16,215 nucleotides of DNA, from NCBI GenBank assembly GCA_027858555.1, contig JAQICP010000529.1:1-16215 (forward strand), given 5' to 3'. The translations under genes and the position numbers were made by a program. Position 1 is the stretch's first letter; every line of letters begins with the position of its first letter. Shown here one piece after another: positions 1 through 7,318 of this stretch. This stretch comes from Vallitaleaceae bacterium (lineage in GTDB: Bacteria > Bacillota > Clostridia > Lachnospirales > Vallitaleaceae). Under the pieces are notes generated by a model. It searched no databases, was not told where the DNA came from, and saw only the letters and a program-made list of their open reading frames with translations.

Positions 1-34
1 TTATTTAATATTATATAAGGGAGGAGTAAAAATA

Positions 35-103
35 TTGAAAAAATTAGTAATTAAAATTAATATTTATCAATTATTACTATGTATTTATTATAGGTTCTTA
101 TAA
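35..103 (+). CDS. possible 22-codon leader peptide upstream of DAHP synthase
   Basis: A strong Shine-Dalgarno-like run, AGGGAGGAG at 18-26, sits 8 nt before a TTG that opens a 22-codon frame ending in TAA at 101-103. The predicted peptide is basic and hydrophobic and ends IYYRFL, so three Tyr and one Phe fall in a 22-residue peptide upstream of an aromatic amino acid gene. That composition suggests a leader peptide, but no terminator/antiterminator pair is visible between it and the gene. A good promoter also lies downstream of it at 187-215. It could equally be a chance ORF in very AT-rich sequence or the relic of a gene start. Confidence 0.25.
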   Translation: MKKLVIKINIYQLLLCIYYRFL

Positions 104-186
104 TATTAAAAGCAATGGATATGCGATTATTTAAAACAACTATAACATATATGAAACAGTTGACATAAGTTTGTAACATTTCCAAC

Positions 187-215
187 TTGACTTCACCTAG
201 ATTCTACTTTAATAT
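187..215 (+). promoter_or_regulatory. sigma-A-type promoter for DAHP synthase
   Basis: TTGACT at 187-192 and TAATAT at 210-215 are separated by 17 bp, about 45 bp before the DAHP synthase start. A perfect -35-like TTGACA also occurs at 160-165 but has no -10 at a suitable distance. Confidence 0.6.
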
Positions 216-259
216 TAAAGCAACTAATTAACTAGGTAATCATAGAAGCGGGGTACCAT

Positions 260-1288
260 ATGAGTTTTAAAATTGTTCAAGCGATTCCTTCACCTCAGGA
301 GATTGTGTCAAGACTCCCAATGCCTGAGAAACTGCAAAAAATCAAAGCTGAGAGAGATGCGGAGATTAAGGCTATTTTGGAAGGTAAAAGTGATAAATTC
401 ATATTAATCATCGGACCATGTTCAGCAGATAATGAAGATGCTGTTGTTGATTATATTAATAGACTTGCGAAAGTACAAGAAAAAGTAAAGGATAAACTAC
501 TGCTTATTCCACGAATTTATACGAATAAACCAAGGACAACCGGTGAAGGCTATAAGGGCATGCTTCACCAACCTGATCCTGAACAAAAATCCAATATGCT
601 TGAAGGCATATTAGCCATGAGGAAGATGCATATCCGTTCTATTAGTGAAACATATTTGACTTGCGCTGATGAGATGTTATATCCTGAAAATTATGCCTAC
701 TTAGATGATATATTAAGTTATGTGGCAATTGGTGCAAGATCTGTTGAGAACCAGCAACACCGTCTGGCGGTAAGTGGCATCGAAGTGCCAACAGGCATGA
801 AGAATGCAACAAGTGGCGATCTGACCGTGATGTTCAATGCTATAAGGGCAGCACAGGTAGAACATACCTTTATATTTAGAGGTAATGAAGTGGCAACTTC
901 AGGCAATCCGCTAACCCATAGCATTTTAAGGGGTTCTCTATCAGCTCATGGCACATCTATACCAAACTATCACTATGAATCGATTATAGATGTGATTGAA
1001 AACTACGAAACGAAGCATTTATCCAATCCTGCTATCATTATTGACACAAACCATAACAACTCAGATAAGAAATACGAACGTCAGCCTAAGATAGCAATGG
1101 AGACCATGTATAATAGAAACTACGACTCGAAAATTAAACAATATGTTAAAGGACTTATGATTGAAAGTTACATAGAAGAAGGCAGTCAAGCTATCGGGGA
1201 TAATGTCTATGGTAAATCCATCACGGATCCTTGCCTTGGCTGGGCAGATTCAGAAAGACTGATCTATGAGATAGCTAATAAAGCATAA
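260..1288 (+). CDS. aroF: 3-deoxy-7-phosphoheptulonate (DAHP) synthase, type I
   Basis: This cytosolic enzyme condenses phosphoenolpyruvate with erythrose 4-phosphate to DAHP, the first step of the shikimate route to Phe, Tyr, Trp and chorismate. The 342-residue protein carries the type I (AroF/G/H-like) landmarks. These are GPCSADN with the metal-ligand Cys54, KPRTTGEG at 90-97, GARSVENQQHR near 158-168, the substrate lysine in PTGMKN (K181), DTNHNNS with His265, IES with Glu302, and ITDPCLGW with Asp323. The spacing of these ligands matches the E. coli enzymes from memory. The ATG follows a GCGGGG ribosome site. The gene stands alone between its own promoter and a strong terminator. Which paralogue letter applies, and whether Phe, Tyr or Trp inhibits it, cannot be read from the sequence. 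Confidence 0.95.
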   Translation: MSFKIVQAIPSPQEIVSRLPMPEKLQKIKAERDAEIKAILEGKSDKFILIIGPCSADNEDAVVDYINRLAKVQEKVKDKLLLIPRIYTNKPRTTGEGYKGMLHQPDPEQKSNMLEGILAMRKMHIRSISETYLTCADEMLYPENYAYLDDILSYVAIGARSVENQQHRLAVSGIEVPTGMKNATSGDLTVMFNAIRAAQVEHTFIFRGNEVATSGNPLTHSILRGSLSAHGTSIPNYHYESIIDVIENYETKHLSNPAIIIDTNHNNSDKKYERQPKIAMETMYNRNYDSKIKQYVKGLMIESYIEEGSQAIGDNVYGKSITDPCLGWADSERLIYEIANKA

Positions 1289-1357
1289 TCACGATACAAG
1301 TATTTTGGAATAACGCTATAAGTTCTATTATGTATTATTAAACTTAACATTAATCAT

Positions 1358-1395
1358 AAAAGCAGAGCACAACTCGTGTTCTGCTTTTATATTTT
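1358..1395 (+). terminator. intrinsic terminator after DAHP synthase
   Basis: AAAAGCAGAGCAC at 1358-1370 pairs with GTGTTCTGCTTTT at 1376-1388 (13 bp with one G-T wobble and a 5-nt loop) and is followed by a T-rich tail. Confidence 0.85.
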
Positions 1396-1397
1396 CC

Positions 1398-1427
1398 TTG
1401 TCTCTAGTAAATAACATCATGTATACT
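1398..1427 (+). promoter_or_regulatory. promoter for the zinc-ribbon/membrane protein unit
   Basis: TTGTCT at 1398-1403 and TATACT at 1422-1427 with an 18-bp spacer. It follows the terminator and lies 25 bp before the next start codon. Confidence 0.5.
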
Positions 1428-1451
1428 ATAGGAAGTGAGTGAGGTGATTAT

Positions 1452-1610
1452 ATGTATTGTAAATCATGTCTAACAGAATTGCCCAAGGGGCTAAGTTACT
1501 GTCCATCATGTGGTATTTCTGGTGATTTTCTAGTTGAGGATTTAGAAGCGGTTGGTGACCCAAAAAAAGTTCGAAGGGTTAAAAAGTCAGAAAGACTAAC
1601 TAAAAAATAA
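1452..1610 (+). CDS. zinc-ribbon protein, probably the N-terminal part of an interrupted membrane protein
   Basis: A 52-residue frame starts at ATG 1452 behind a clear GAGGTGA ribosome site at 1441-1447. Residues 3-6 (CKSC) and 17-20 (CPSC, followed by Gly) form a CxxC-10-CxxC zinc ribbon. An acidic linker and a Lys/Arg-rich tail follow. The frame ends in TAA at 1608-1610. The next gene is in exactly the same reading frame and begins 6 nt later with a basic stretch and a membrane helix. Zinc ribbon, basic linker, membrane helix and extracytoplasmic domain is a common single-chain arrangement in Clostridia. I therefore infer one ancestral gene (1452-3116) with a nonsense codon. It may still be made as a free zinc-ribbon peptide. 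Confidence 0.75.
   Translation: MYCKSCLTELPKGLSYCPSCGISGDFLVEDLEAVGDPKKVRRVKKSERLTKK
1608..1610 (+). other. in-frame TAA separating zinc-ribbon and membrane-protein segments
   Basis: The frame reads lysine, lysine, TAA, then Ala-Val-Leu-Lys-Lys, with no frame change between 1452 and 3116. Only a substitution, not an indel, can explain it if the ancestral gene was continuous. Single-base precursors would be CAA, GAA or AAA (Gln, Glu or Lys), all natural in this linker. Confidence 0.7.
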
Positions 1611-1616
1611 GCGGTA

Positions 1617-3116
1617 TTGAAAAAAAGCGGCATCTCAAAAAAGAATAAATCTATGCTTATCTTTATGGGCACGTTGATGATGATACTGATTGGTATTGTT
1701 TTATTTAGTTCTGTTATTTCATTTCAAAAACCCATACCCATTGGCTTTTATTCGGAAGCTTCAGGTGTATATTTTGTTAAAAATGGTTCAGATAAAAAGA
1801 TTGATAACAAGAGCGATATCTCTAAAGAAGACCTAGAGAATGCTGTGCAGTATTACTTGGTAGAGGATAAGTTATACGAACTTCAGTATTATGATGAAGA
1901 TAGACTAATAGCAGATCCTGTCTGGAATATCTATCCGCCTAGGAACCATTCATCATCAGTGGTATATACACATGGCATGGATTACTACCTATATAATGGC
2001 AAGGACATAATAGACCTTGATATAAATGGTAGCGTAGTGGAAGGTATCAGGTACCTGAAACAAGGCGAAATAATAGGGCTGATTATTTATGAAAACCTTC
2101 TCTACCAGCTATATCTATATCAAGACGGTGAATTTATACATATTGATTCCAGTGAAAAGCCCATGGATTATTTTGAATGGTATAATGATAAATGTTACTA
2201 CCTAAGAAGTCGCGGGGATGTGACGGCTTATTGTACTTATGATAATGATAATGGGATTGTTATCCTTACTGAAATAGAAGAAGACGGTATTATCAGTTGT
2301 GTGACTAATAAGGGCATATCAATTATAGGTTCACCTAGCACCGGTACCTGGCACGTATTTCAAGATGACCAGGTTACGGCAACTTATGAAGGCTATGATT
2401 ATATGAGCATTCGTTATGCAACTTCAGAATTGACAGTAGTTGAGATATTGGACAGGCAAGACAGTAAGATGCTGATTATATATCAAGACGGTAAGATAGA
2501 GGAAGCCAGTTCTTTGGCTAATATTCCAATTAACCTTAGCAGCTATATCAGTGATGATGGTTTGAGGCGTATTACCCTTGAATCGAGAGAACTGGTGAAA
2601 TACACTTACTTCGACGCAGATACTAAAGAAGATCAGGTATTATTTCATGATATTTCAGACTTTACCAATATTCGATTTGATGATGAGATCGAACATATCT
2701 ATTTTATTGACGGAACCAACACATTACTTAGTATGGACTTAGTAAGTAGCGAAGTGGAAATCATACAAGAAGGTGTCGTTGGTTACTATGTGATGAATAA
2801 CGGCATCATCTATGGCACAAGGGTGGATAGAAGTGTCTATTATAAAGAAAATGGGGTCCAACCAGTTAAGATAATTGATACCCTTGAAGAGACAGGTTTG
2901 GTTTTCGTTGTATATGTGATATCGTATGATGGTGAGCATGCCTATATTCAAGACGGTATAAGCAGTAGCAGCTCAGGCACTGTGTACTTTTTTGATACGG
3001 ATAAGTATTATGTAAAATTAATAGATACAGATACCAATATGTATTATATGGATTACGATGCCATGATGGAGGCCACTTGGCAGATTTCATTTGGAGAGTT
3101 TTCACCTGGGGAATGA
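1617..3116 (+). CDS. membrane-anchored protein with propeller-like extracytoplasmic domain, unknown function
   Basis: The frame opens at TTG 1617 and encodes about 499 residues. Residues 1-12 are very basic and residues ~13-36 form one hydrophobic helix, so the chain is probably a signal-anchored protein with its body outside the membrane. The body is acidic and rich in Tyr, Ile and Asp. It contains recurring short strand-turn units such as YLYNGKD, YLYQDGE, IIYQDGK and YYKENG, the look of a beta-propeller or DUF5050-like fold. I cannot name the family firmly. No good ribosome site precedes TTG 1617. Translation would need readthrough of, or reinitiation after, the zinc-ribbon stop 6 nt upstream, or an internal ATG at 1653. 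A two-component system follows and could be functionally linked, but that is inference. Confidence 0.7.
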   Translation: MKKSGISKKNKSMLIFMGTLMMILIGIVLFSSVISFQKPIPIGFYSEASGVYFVKNGSDKKIDNKSDISKEDLENAVQYYLVEDKLYELQYYDEDRLIADPVWNIYPPRNHSSSVVYTHGMDYYLYNGKDIIDLDINGSVVEGIRYLKQGEIIGLIIYENLLYQLYLYQDGEFIHIDSSEKPMDYFEWYNDKCYYLRSRGDVTAYCTYDNDNGIVILTEIEEDGIISCVTNKGISIIGSPSTGTWHVFQDDQVTATYEGYDYMSIRYATSELTVVEILDRQDSKMLIIYQDGKIEEASSLANIPINLSSYISDDGLRRITLESRELVKYTYFDADTKEDQVLFHDISDFTNIRFDDEIEHIYFIDGTNTLLSMDLVSSEVEIIQEGVVGYYVMNNGIIYGTRVDRSVYYKENGVQPVKIIDTLEETGLVFVVYVISYDGEHAYIQDGISSSSSGTVYFFDTDKYYVKLIDTDTNMYYMDYDAMMEATWQISFGEFSPGE

Positions 3117-3213
3117 TATAAGCTAGATCTATAAAAGCACAACAGCCTGGTTTAGCCATATAACTGCCATACAACTTTGATAGAATGTAAGAACAAAGTG
3201 TACTTCTGGTACA

Positions 3214-3296
3214 CATCTTATCCCACAGTATCCCTTTCAATATAGGATAAGTTGTTTAGGCGTGGAAAGTTGCCATGGAGAACTTTCCTATTGCAA
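3214..3296 (-). repeat. structured dispersed repeat, copy 1 (antisense orientation)
   Basis: Read on the - strand, this 83-bp segment aligns over its whole length with 10765-10845 and 12884-12967. It forms two hairpins. One is GGAAAGTT/AACTTTCC at 3264-3271 and 3281-3288. The other is CTTATCC/GGATAAG at 3217-3223 and 3245-3251. A further perfect inverted repeat, GTGTAC-5nt-GTACAC, sits next to it at 3198-3214. The copy ends 5 bp before the ribosome site of the response regulator. Confidence 0.7.
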
Positions 3297-3313
3297 TAAG
3301 AGAGGAGTATGAT

Positions 3314-3988
3314 ATGTATAATATAAATATTCTAATTGCAGAAGATGAAGACAGACTTAGGCAATTAATTGTAAAATATTTTAAACAAGAAGGCTATCAA
3401 GTTTTTGAGGCCGCTAATGGCATGGATGCTCTTGCCATATTCAATGACGAGTCTATTGACTTGGTAGTTCTAGATGTGATGATGCCCGTGCTAGATGGAT
3501 ATGGCGTCTGTAGGACTATCAGAAAAACCAGTAATTTGCCAGTGATCATGCTAACAGCAAGAGGCGAGGAAGACGATAAATTACTGGGGTTTGATTTGGG
3601 TGTGGATGACTATATGACAAAGCCATTTAGCACAAGAGAATTAGTTGCTAGAGTAAAAGCACTTCTAAAACGTAGTGGTAAAACTGAAGTTGACGATATA
3701 GTGACTTATGGAGACATCACAATTCGTCCCCTATCAAGACAAGTTAAACTTGGGGATATTGAAGTGAATCTCAGCCCTAAAGAATATGATTTACTCATGT
3801 TTTTTTCCGATAACAAGAATCGGGCACTGTCAAGAGAGCAGATATTGAATCGGGTATGGGGTTATGATTTTTATGGCGATGATCGCACGGTTGATACCAT
3901 TGTCAAAAGACTCCGTAAAAAGTTAGAGCATGAAGGGGAACGAATACATACTGTCAGAAGCGTAGGCTATCGATTTGAAGTAAAATAA
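3314..3988 (+). CDS. OmpR/PhoB-family response regulator
   Basis: This 224-residue regulator has an N-terminal receiver domain (about 1-117) and a C-terminal winged helix (about 128-224). Receiver residues are all present: acidic pocket E10/D11, phosphoacceptor D54 in VLDVMMP, T81 and K103 in TKPF. The winged helix shows the family signatures LSPKEYDLL and GYDFYGDDRTVDT. I chose ATG 3314 over an in-frame ATG at 3275. It follows AGAGGAG at 3301-3307 at normal spacing and gives canonical receiver numbering, and the 13 extra codons would lie inside a repeat. The partner kinase begins 23 bp downstream, so the two are surely co-transcribed. No convincing promoter was found just upstream. The target genes and signal are unknown. 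Confidence 0.93.
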   Translation: MYNINILIAEDEDRLRQLIVKYFKQEGYQVFEAANGMDALAIFNDESIDLVVLDVMMPVLDGYGVCRTIRKTSNLPVIMLTARGEEDDKLLGFDLGVDDYMTKPFSTRELVARVKALLKRSGKTEVDDIVTYGDITIRPLSRQVKLGDIEVNLSPKEYDLLMFFSDNKNRALSREQILNRVWGYDFYGDDRTVDTIVKRLRKKLEHEGERIHTVRSVGYRFEVK

Positions 3989-4011
3989 AAGGCAATCCTT
4001 GAGGTAATATA

Positions 4012-5430
4012 ATGTCAATTAATAAAAGAGTACTTGTATATTTCATAGGCATGGCTTTGTTGGTTCTATTAATCATATTTTTAGGCATCAATATCTATAT
4101 CAGCACGTACTATTATGGTAGTAAGGTGGATGATATGATTGAGATAGCCGATAGTGTTGATGATGCCTATGAAGAGAGTGAAACCTTGATTGAACTGAGT
4201 CTTAAAATCGATTATATAGCCTATATCTTTGGCGGTGAAATCAATGTATATGATGAAACTGTCACAATCGATATGTTGATTCAAGAGGGTTTTTTCTACA
4301 AGAAGGGTTTGATTGTCAAGGAAGTAAGTCATAATGACATGACAGCCTATATCTGTGACAATAAGATGGGTGGACAAAATGGCCTTTGGTTAATGTATGG
4401 ACAAGAATTATCTAACGGTAAGATCGTGGTACTTGGCATCCCAGTGGAATCTATTGACAATACGGTTAATGCAATAAAAGGTTTCTTCGTGATCATAGGT
4501 ATACTTGCTACATTCATATCAGCCATCTTTGCATTTATTTTAGCGCAGAGCATGTCTAGACCTATTACTAAACTCAACAGTATTGCCAAAGAGATGGGTA
4601 AGTTGAATTTTAAAGCCAAGTATATCGGTAATCGTAAAGACGAGATTGGTGAACTGGGGTATACACTTAATGAGCTGACTACGTATCTTGAAAAAACCAT
4701 CAATGATTTAAAACATGAGTTATCAAAAGAGAAACATCTTGATGTGCTTAGAAAAAGATTTGTAGGACAAGTATCTCATGAACTTCAAACACCACTATCT
4801 GTTATTAATGGCTACATAGAAGCTTTAAGCGATGGCGTGGTTGACGGTGAAGAGGAGATAAAGGAATATTACATTATAATTGAAGAAGAAGCATTGAAAA
4901 TGAGTAAGATGATTAAGGAATTATTGGACCTATCTCAACTAGAATCTGGTAACTTCAATATGAAGAAAGAAAAGTTTGATATCGGCGTATTACTTGATAG
5001 CATTCATAATACCCATAAATTTATTGCTGAAAATAAAGGCATCAATTGGTTATATGAACCCTTGGGTAACTCTTGCATAATATGTGGAGACGAAGGCAGA
5101 ATAGAGCAGGCTTTTAGAAATATCATACATAATGCATTTAAACATACACCAGAAGGTGGTAATATTCAGATTATTGCCAAACAAGTAGTCAATCAAGATA
5201 AGATAAAAATTACTTTTAAAAACAACGGCGACCCCATTCCTGAAGATCAATTAAGTTTTATATGGGAAAGTTTTTATAAGGCAAAAACAAGTGATAAGAA
5301 ACAAGGTACAGGACTTGGCCTTGCCATATCAGCTAATATATTCAATTACCATGAGATAGCATATAGCGCTTGTAATACAGAAGATGGTGTGGCTTTTGAA
5401 CTAGTGATTCCACTTAGTCAATGCGAGTAA
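4012..5430 (+). CDS. membrane sensor histidine kinase
   Basis: This 472-residue kinase is the partner of the preceding regulator. A helix at about 7-30 and another at about 158-179 flank an extracytoplasmic sensor domain of about 125 residues with no recognised fold. A HAMP linker (about 180-232) follows. The dimerisation domain carries the phosphorylated His256 in SHELQTP. The ATPase domain has its N-box with Asn374 in NIIHNAFKHTP, a G1-like NNGDPIP (404-410; NNG-D-P rather than the usual DNGxGI) and G2 GTGLGLA (432-438). The ATG follows GAGGT at 4001-4005. The domain plan is that of the VanS/BaeS/PhoR class; the ligand cannot be inferred. Confidence 0.93.
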   Translation: MSINKRVLVYFIGMALLVLLIIFLGINIYISTYYYGSKVDDMIEIADSVDDAYEESETLIELSLKIDYIAYIFGGEINVYDETVTIDMLIQEGFFYKKGLIVKEVSHNDMTAYICDNKMGGQNGLWLMYGQELSNGKIVVLGIPVESIDNTVNAIKGFFVIIGILATFISAIFAFILAQSMSRPITKLNSIAKEMGKLNFKAKYIGNRKDEIGELGYTLNELTTYLEKTINDLKHELSKEKHLDVLRKRFVGQVSHELQTPLSVINGYIEALSDGVVDGEEEIKEYYIIIEEEALKMSKMIKELLDLSQLESGNFNMKKEKFDIGVLLDSIHNTHKFIAENKGINWLYEPLGNSCIICGDEGRIEQAFRNIIHNAFKHTPEGGNIQIIAKQVVNQDKIKITFKNNGDPIPEDQLSFIWESFYKAKTSDKKQGTGLGLAISANIFNYHEIAYSACNTEDGVAFELVIPLSQCE

Positions 5431-5471
5431 TAAGTAACATAACATATAGGTGATGATGATAGAAGTATATT

Positions 5472-5500
5472 TTGCATATAAAAACAATTGTTGTTATAAT
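5472..5500 (+). promoter_or_regulatory. promoter of niaR
   Basis: TTGCAT at 5472-5477 and a perfect TATAAT at 5495-5500 with a 17-bp spacer, 65 bp before the niaR start. Confidence 0.65.
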
Positions 5501-5564
5501 AGGATATGGATTTACATGGTTTAATTGTTAGTATCTATAATGACTTAAATTAGTGAGGTTTCCT

Positions 5565-6077
5565 ATGGAATTAAGCACTAGAAGAAAAAGAATAGTAAAA
5601 TTATTAGAGCAATCTAACGGACCAATAACTGGAACAGAACTGGCTTTGGCTTGTCAAGTAAGTAGGCAAGTCATTGTTCAAGATGTTGCACTTTTAAAGG
5701 CTCAAGGTGTTCATGTCATATCCACATCAGAAGGTTATATGATTTATACAGTGGATCAATCCACTTATAAACGAGTTGTTGCTGTGAGCCACGATAGGTC
5801 GGATATTGAAGATGAGTTAAGTACCATTATTGATTTAGGTGGTGAGGTATTAGACGTCATTGTCACTCATCCTGTTTATGGTGAAATATCAGCAAACATA
5901 ATGCTGAAATCGAGAAAGAACTTACAAGCATTTATGAAAAAATTAAAAGACGAAGGATTTGTGCCACTGTTACAATTAACACAAGGCATACATTATCATA
6001 CAATCCAAGCATCAGATGAAATGATACTGGATGAGATTGAAGAGGCGTTAAGTGAAAAAGGGTATTTGCATACATAA
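5565..6077 (+). CDS. niaR: NiaR-type niacin-responsive transcriptional repressor (HTH plus 3H domain)
   Basis: This 170-residue protein has an N-terminal helix-turn-helix (about 5-60: TELALACQVSRQVIVQDVALLK) and a C-terminal 3H domain (about 70-168). The 3H domain's conserved histidines are visible as H76 (VSHD), H102 (THPVYGE) and H143/H145 (HYH). With E84, the set H76/E84/H143/H145 has the spacing I recall for the metal site of Thermotoga NiaR. Known family members repress NAD synthesis or niacin uptake genes when nicotinic acid is present. The start is ATG 5565, because an upstream in-frame GTG at 5553 is part of the GTGAGGT ribosome site. It is followed after 73 bp by a membrane protein, its likely target and partner. 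Confidence 0.87.
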   Translation: MELSTRRKRIVKLLEQSNGPITGTELALACQVSRQVIVQDVALLKAQGVHVISTSEGYMIYTVDQSTYKRVVAVSHDRSDIEDELSTIIDLGGEVLDVIVTHPVYGEISANIMLKSRKNLQAFMKKLKDEGFVPLLQLTQGIHYHTIQASDEMILDEIEEALSEKGYLHT

Positions 6078-6150
6078 TATTTCGAACTAATTTTGTACAT
6101 GTTTTTTTACTTACAAGTGACAAGACACGAGACTATACAAGGAGGATTGC

Positions 6151-7215
6151 ATGAAGAAAAAAGAACTACTCAAGGGGTTTGTTACACGGTATTTTATTGA
6201 TGGATTCAGCGGTATGGCACTCGGATTATTTGCAACTTTAATTGTAGGGTTGATTCTTAAACAAATAGGTAACTTAGTTAATATCGATGCCATTGTTTGG
6301 ATGGGCACCATGGCAACAGTTATGACTGGTGTTGGTATTGGTGTCGGTGTGGCTATCAAGTTCAAAGCATCACCACTTGTGATCTACTCTTCAGCGGTGA
6401 CAGGATTTATAGGTGCATATGCAGCCAAAATTATTAGTGGGGCTGCATTTTCTAACGGCACGGTTGTGTTGATTGGTCCAGGTGAACCTTTGGGCGCTTT
6501 TATAGCAGCGGTTGTTGGTATCGAGATTGGTAGATTGGTTGTTGGGAAAACAAAACTGGATATTATAATAACGCCTATGGTTACTATCTTAACTGGTGGC
6601 ACAATAGGTTTACTTATTGGACCTGCCATTTCTTCATTCATGACGTTTATCGGTGAAGTGATTATTCTTGCTACTGAGCAAGCACCTATTATTATGGGGA
6701 GTTTAGTTTCTATGATTATGGGCATTATGTTAACGCTACCAATAAGTTCTGCAGCCCTTTCCATTATACTTGGACTCAGCGGTTTGGCTGCGGGGGCAGC
6801 AACGGTAGGATGTGCCTCTAATATGGTCGGTTTTGCAGTATCAAGTTATAGGGAGAATAAAGTAAGCGGTCTTGTTGCACAAGGGCTTGGAACCAGTATG
6901 CTGCAGGTACCTAATATTGTTAAAAATCCAAGGATATGGATTCCACCGATTCTTACCAGTGCCATCCTTGGGCCAATTGCAACTGTCGTATTCAAGATGG
7001 AGAATAATGCCTCAGGTGGTGGTATGGGTACTTCTGGCCTGGTAGGTCAACTTATGACTTGGGATACAATGATTGCGGGCTCAGAGCCGGTTGTCTTATT
7101 GATTAAGATTATTCTCATGCATTTTATTTTTCCAGCTATACTTGCTCTGTTTTTCTCAGAAGTCATGCGTAAAAAAGGGTGGATTAAGTTTGGTGACATG
7201 AAATTAGATGTATAG
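6151..7215 (+). CDS. PTS EIIC-like multi-membrane transporter (PTS_EIIC_2 type), possible niacin transporter
   Basis: A 354-residue, very hydrophobic and Gly-rich protein with roughly nine to ten membrane segments. Regions such as AAGAATVGCASNMVGFAVSS and the following AQGLGTSMLQVPN match my recollection of the PTS_EIIC_2 family (PF13303). An AAGGAGG ribosome site at 6139-6145 precedes ATG 6151. No phosphotransfer IIA or IIB domain is fused or encoded nearby, so a sugar-phosphorylating role is doubtful. Placement directly downstream of niaR suggests it carries nicotinic acid or a related NAD precursor. That is inferred from context, not from residues. It ends in TAG at 7213-7215, with no convincing terminator after it. 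Confidence 0.82.
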   Translation: MKKKELLKGFVTRYFIDGFSGMALGLFATLIVGLILKQIGNLVNIDAIVWMGTMATVMTGVGIGVGVAIKFKASPLVIYSSAVTGFIGAYAAKIISGAAFSNGTVVLIGPGEPLGAFIAAVVGIEIGRLVVGKTKLDIIITPMVTILTGGTIGLLIGPAISSFMTFIGEVIILATEQAPIIMGSLVSMIMGIMLTLPISSAALSIILGLSGLAAGAATVGCASNMVGFAVSSYRENKVSGLVAQGLGTSMLQVPNIVKNPRIWIPPILTSAILGPIATVVFKMENNASGGGMGTSGLVGQLMTWDTMIAGSEPVVLLIKIILMHFIFPAILALFFSEVMRKKGWIKFGDMKLDV

Positions 7216-7252
7216 AATACAGAACCAATAACAGTAATAATGAGGCTTCTTA

Positions 7253-7281
7253 TTGTTCATGAATTATCACTATGCTATAAT
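7253..7281 (+). promoter_or_regulatory. promoter of glgA
   Basis: TTGTTC at 7253-7258 and TATAAT at 7276-7281 with a 17-bp spacer, plus an extended -10 TGC before TATAAT. It lies 37 bp before the glgA start. Confidence 0.65.
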
Positions 7282-7318
7282 GTTCTTGTAGTATATTTCA
7301 TGACGAGAGAGGCCTTTT

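Noticed and set aside
3275..3313. Upstream in-frame ATG extending the response regulator by 13 residues
   Set aside because: It lies inside repeat copy 1 and lacks a ribosome site; ATG 3314 has both a ribosome site and canonical receiver numbering.
5511..6104. Shared TACATG-TT words upstream of niaR (5513) and of the IIC-like gene (6096) as NiaR operators
   Set aside because: The match is only about eight bases, not clearly palindromic in both, and I cannot recall the operator consensus well enough to support it.
7217..7262. Possible terminator after the IIC-like gene (AATAA/TTATT)
   Set aside because: The stem is short, AT-only and bulged, with no T-run; it overlaps the glgA -35 region.
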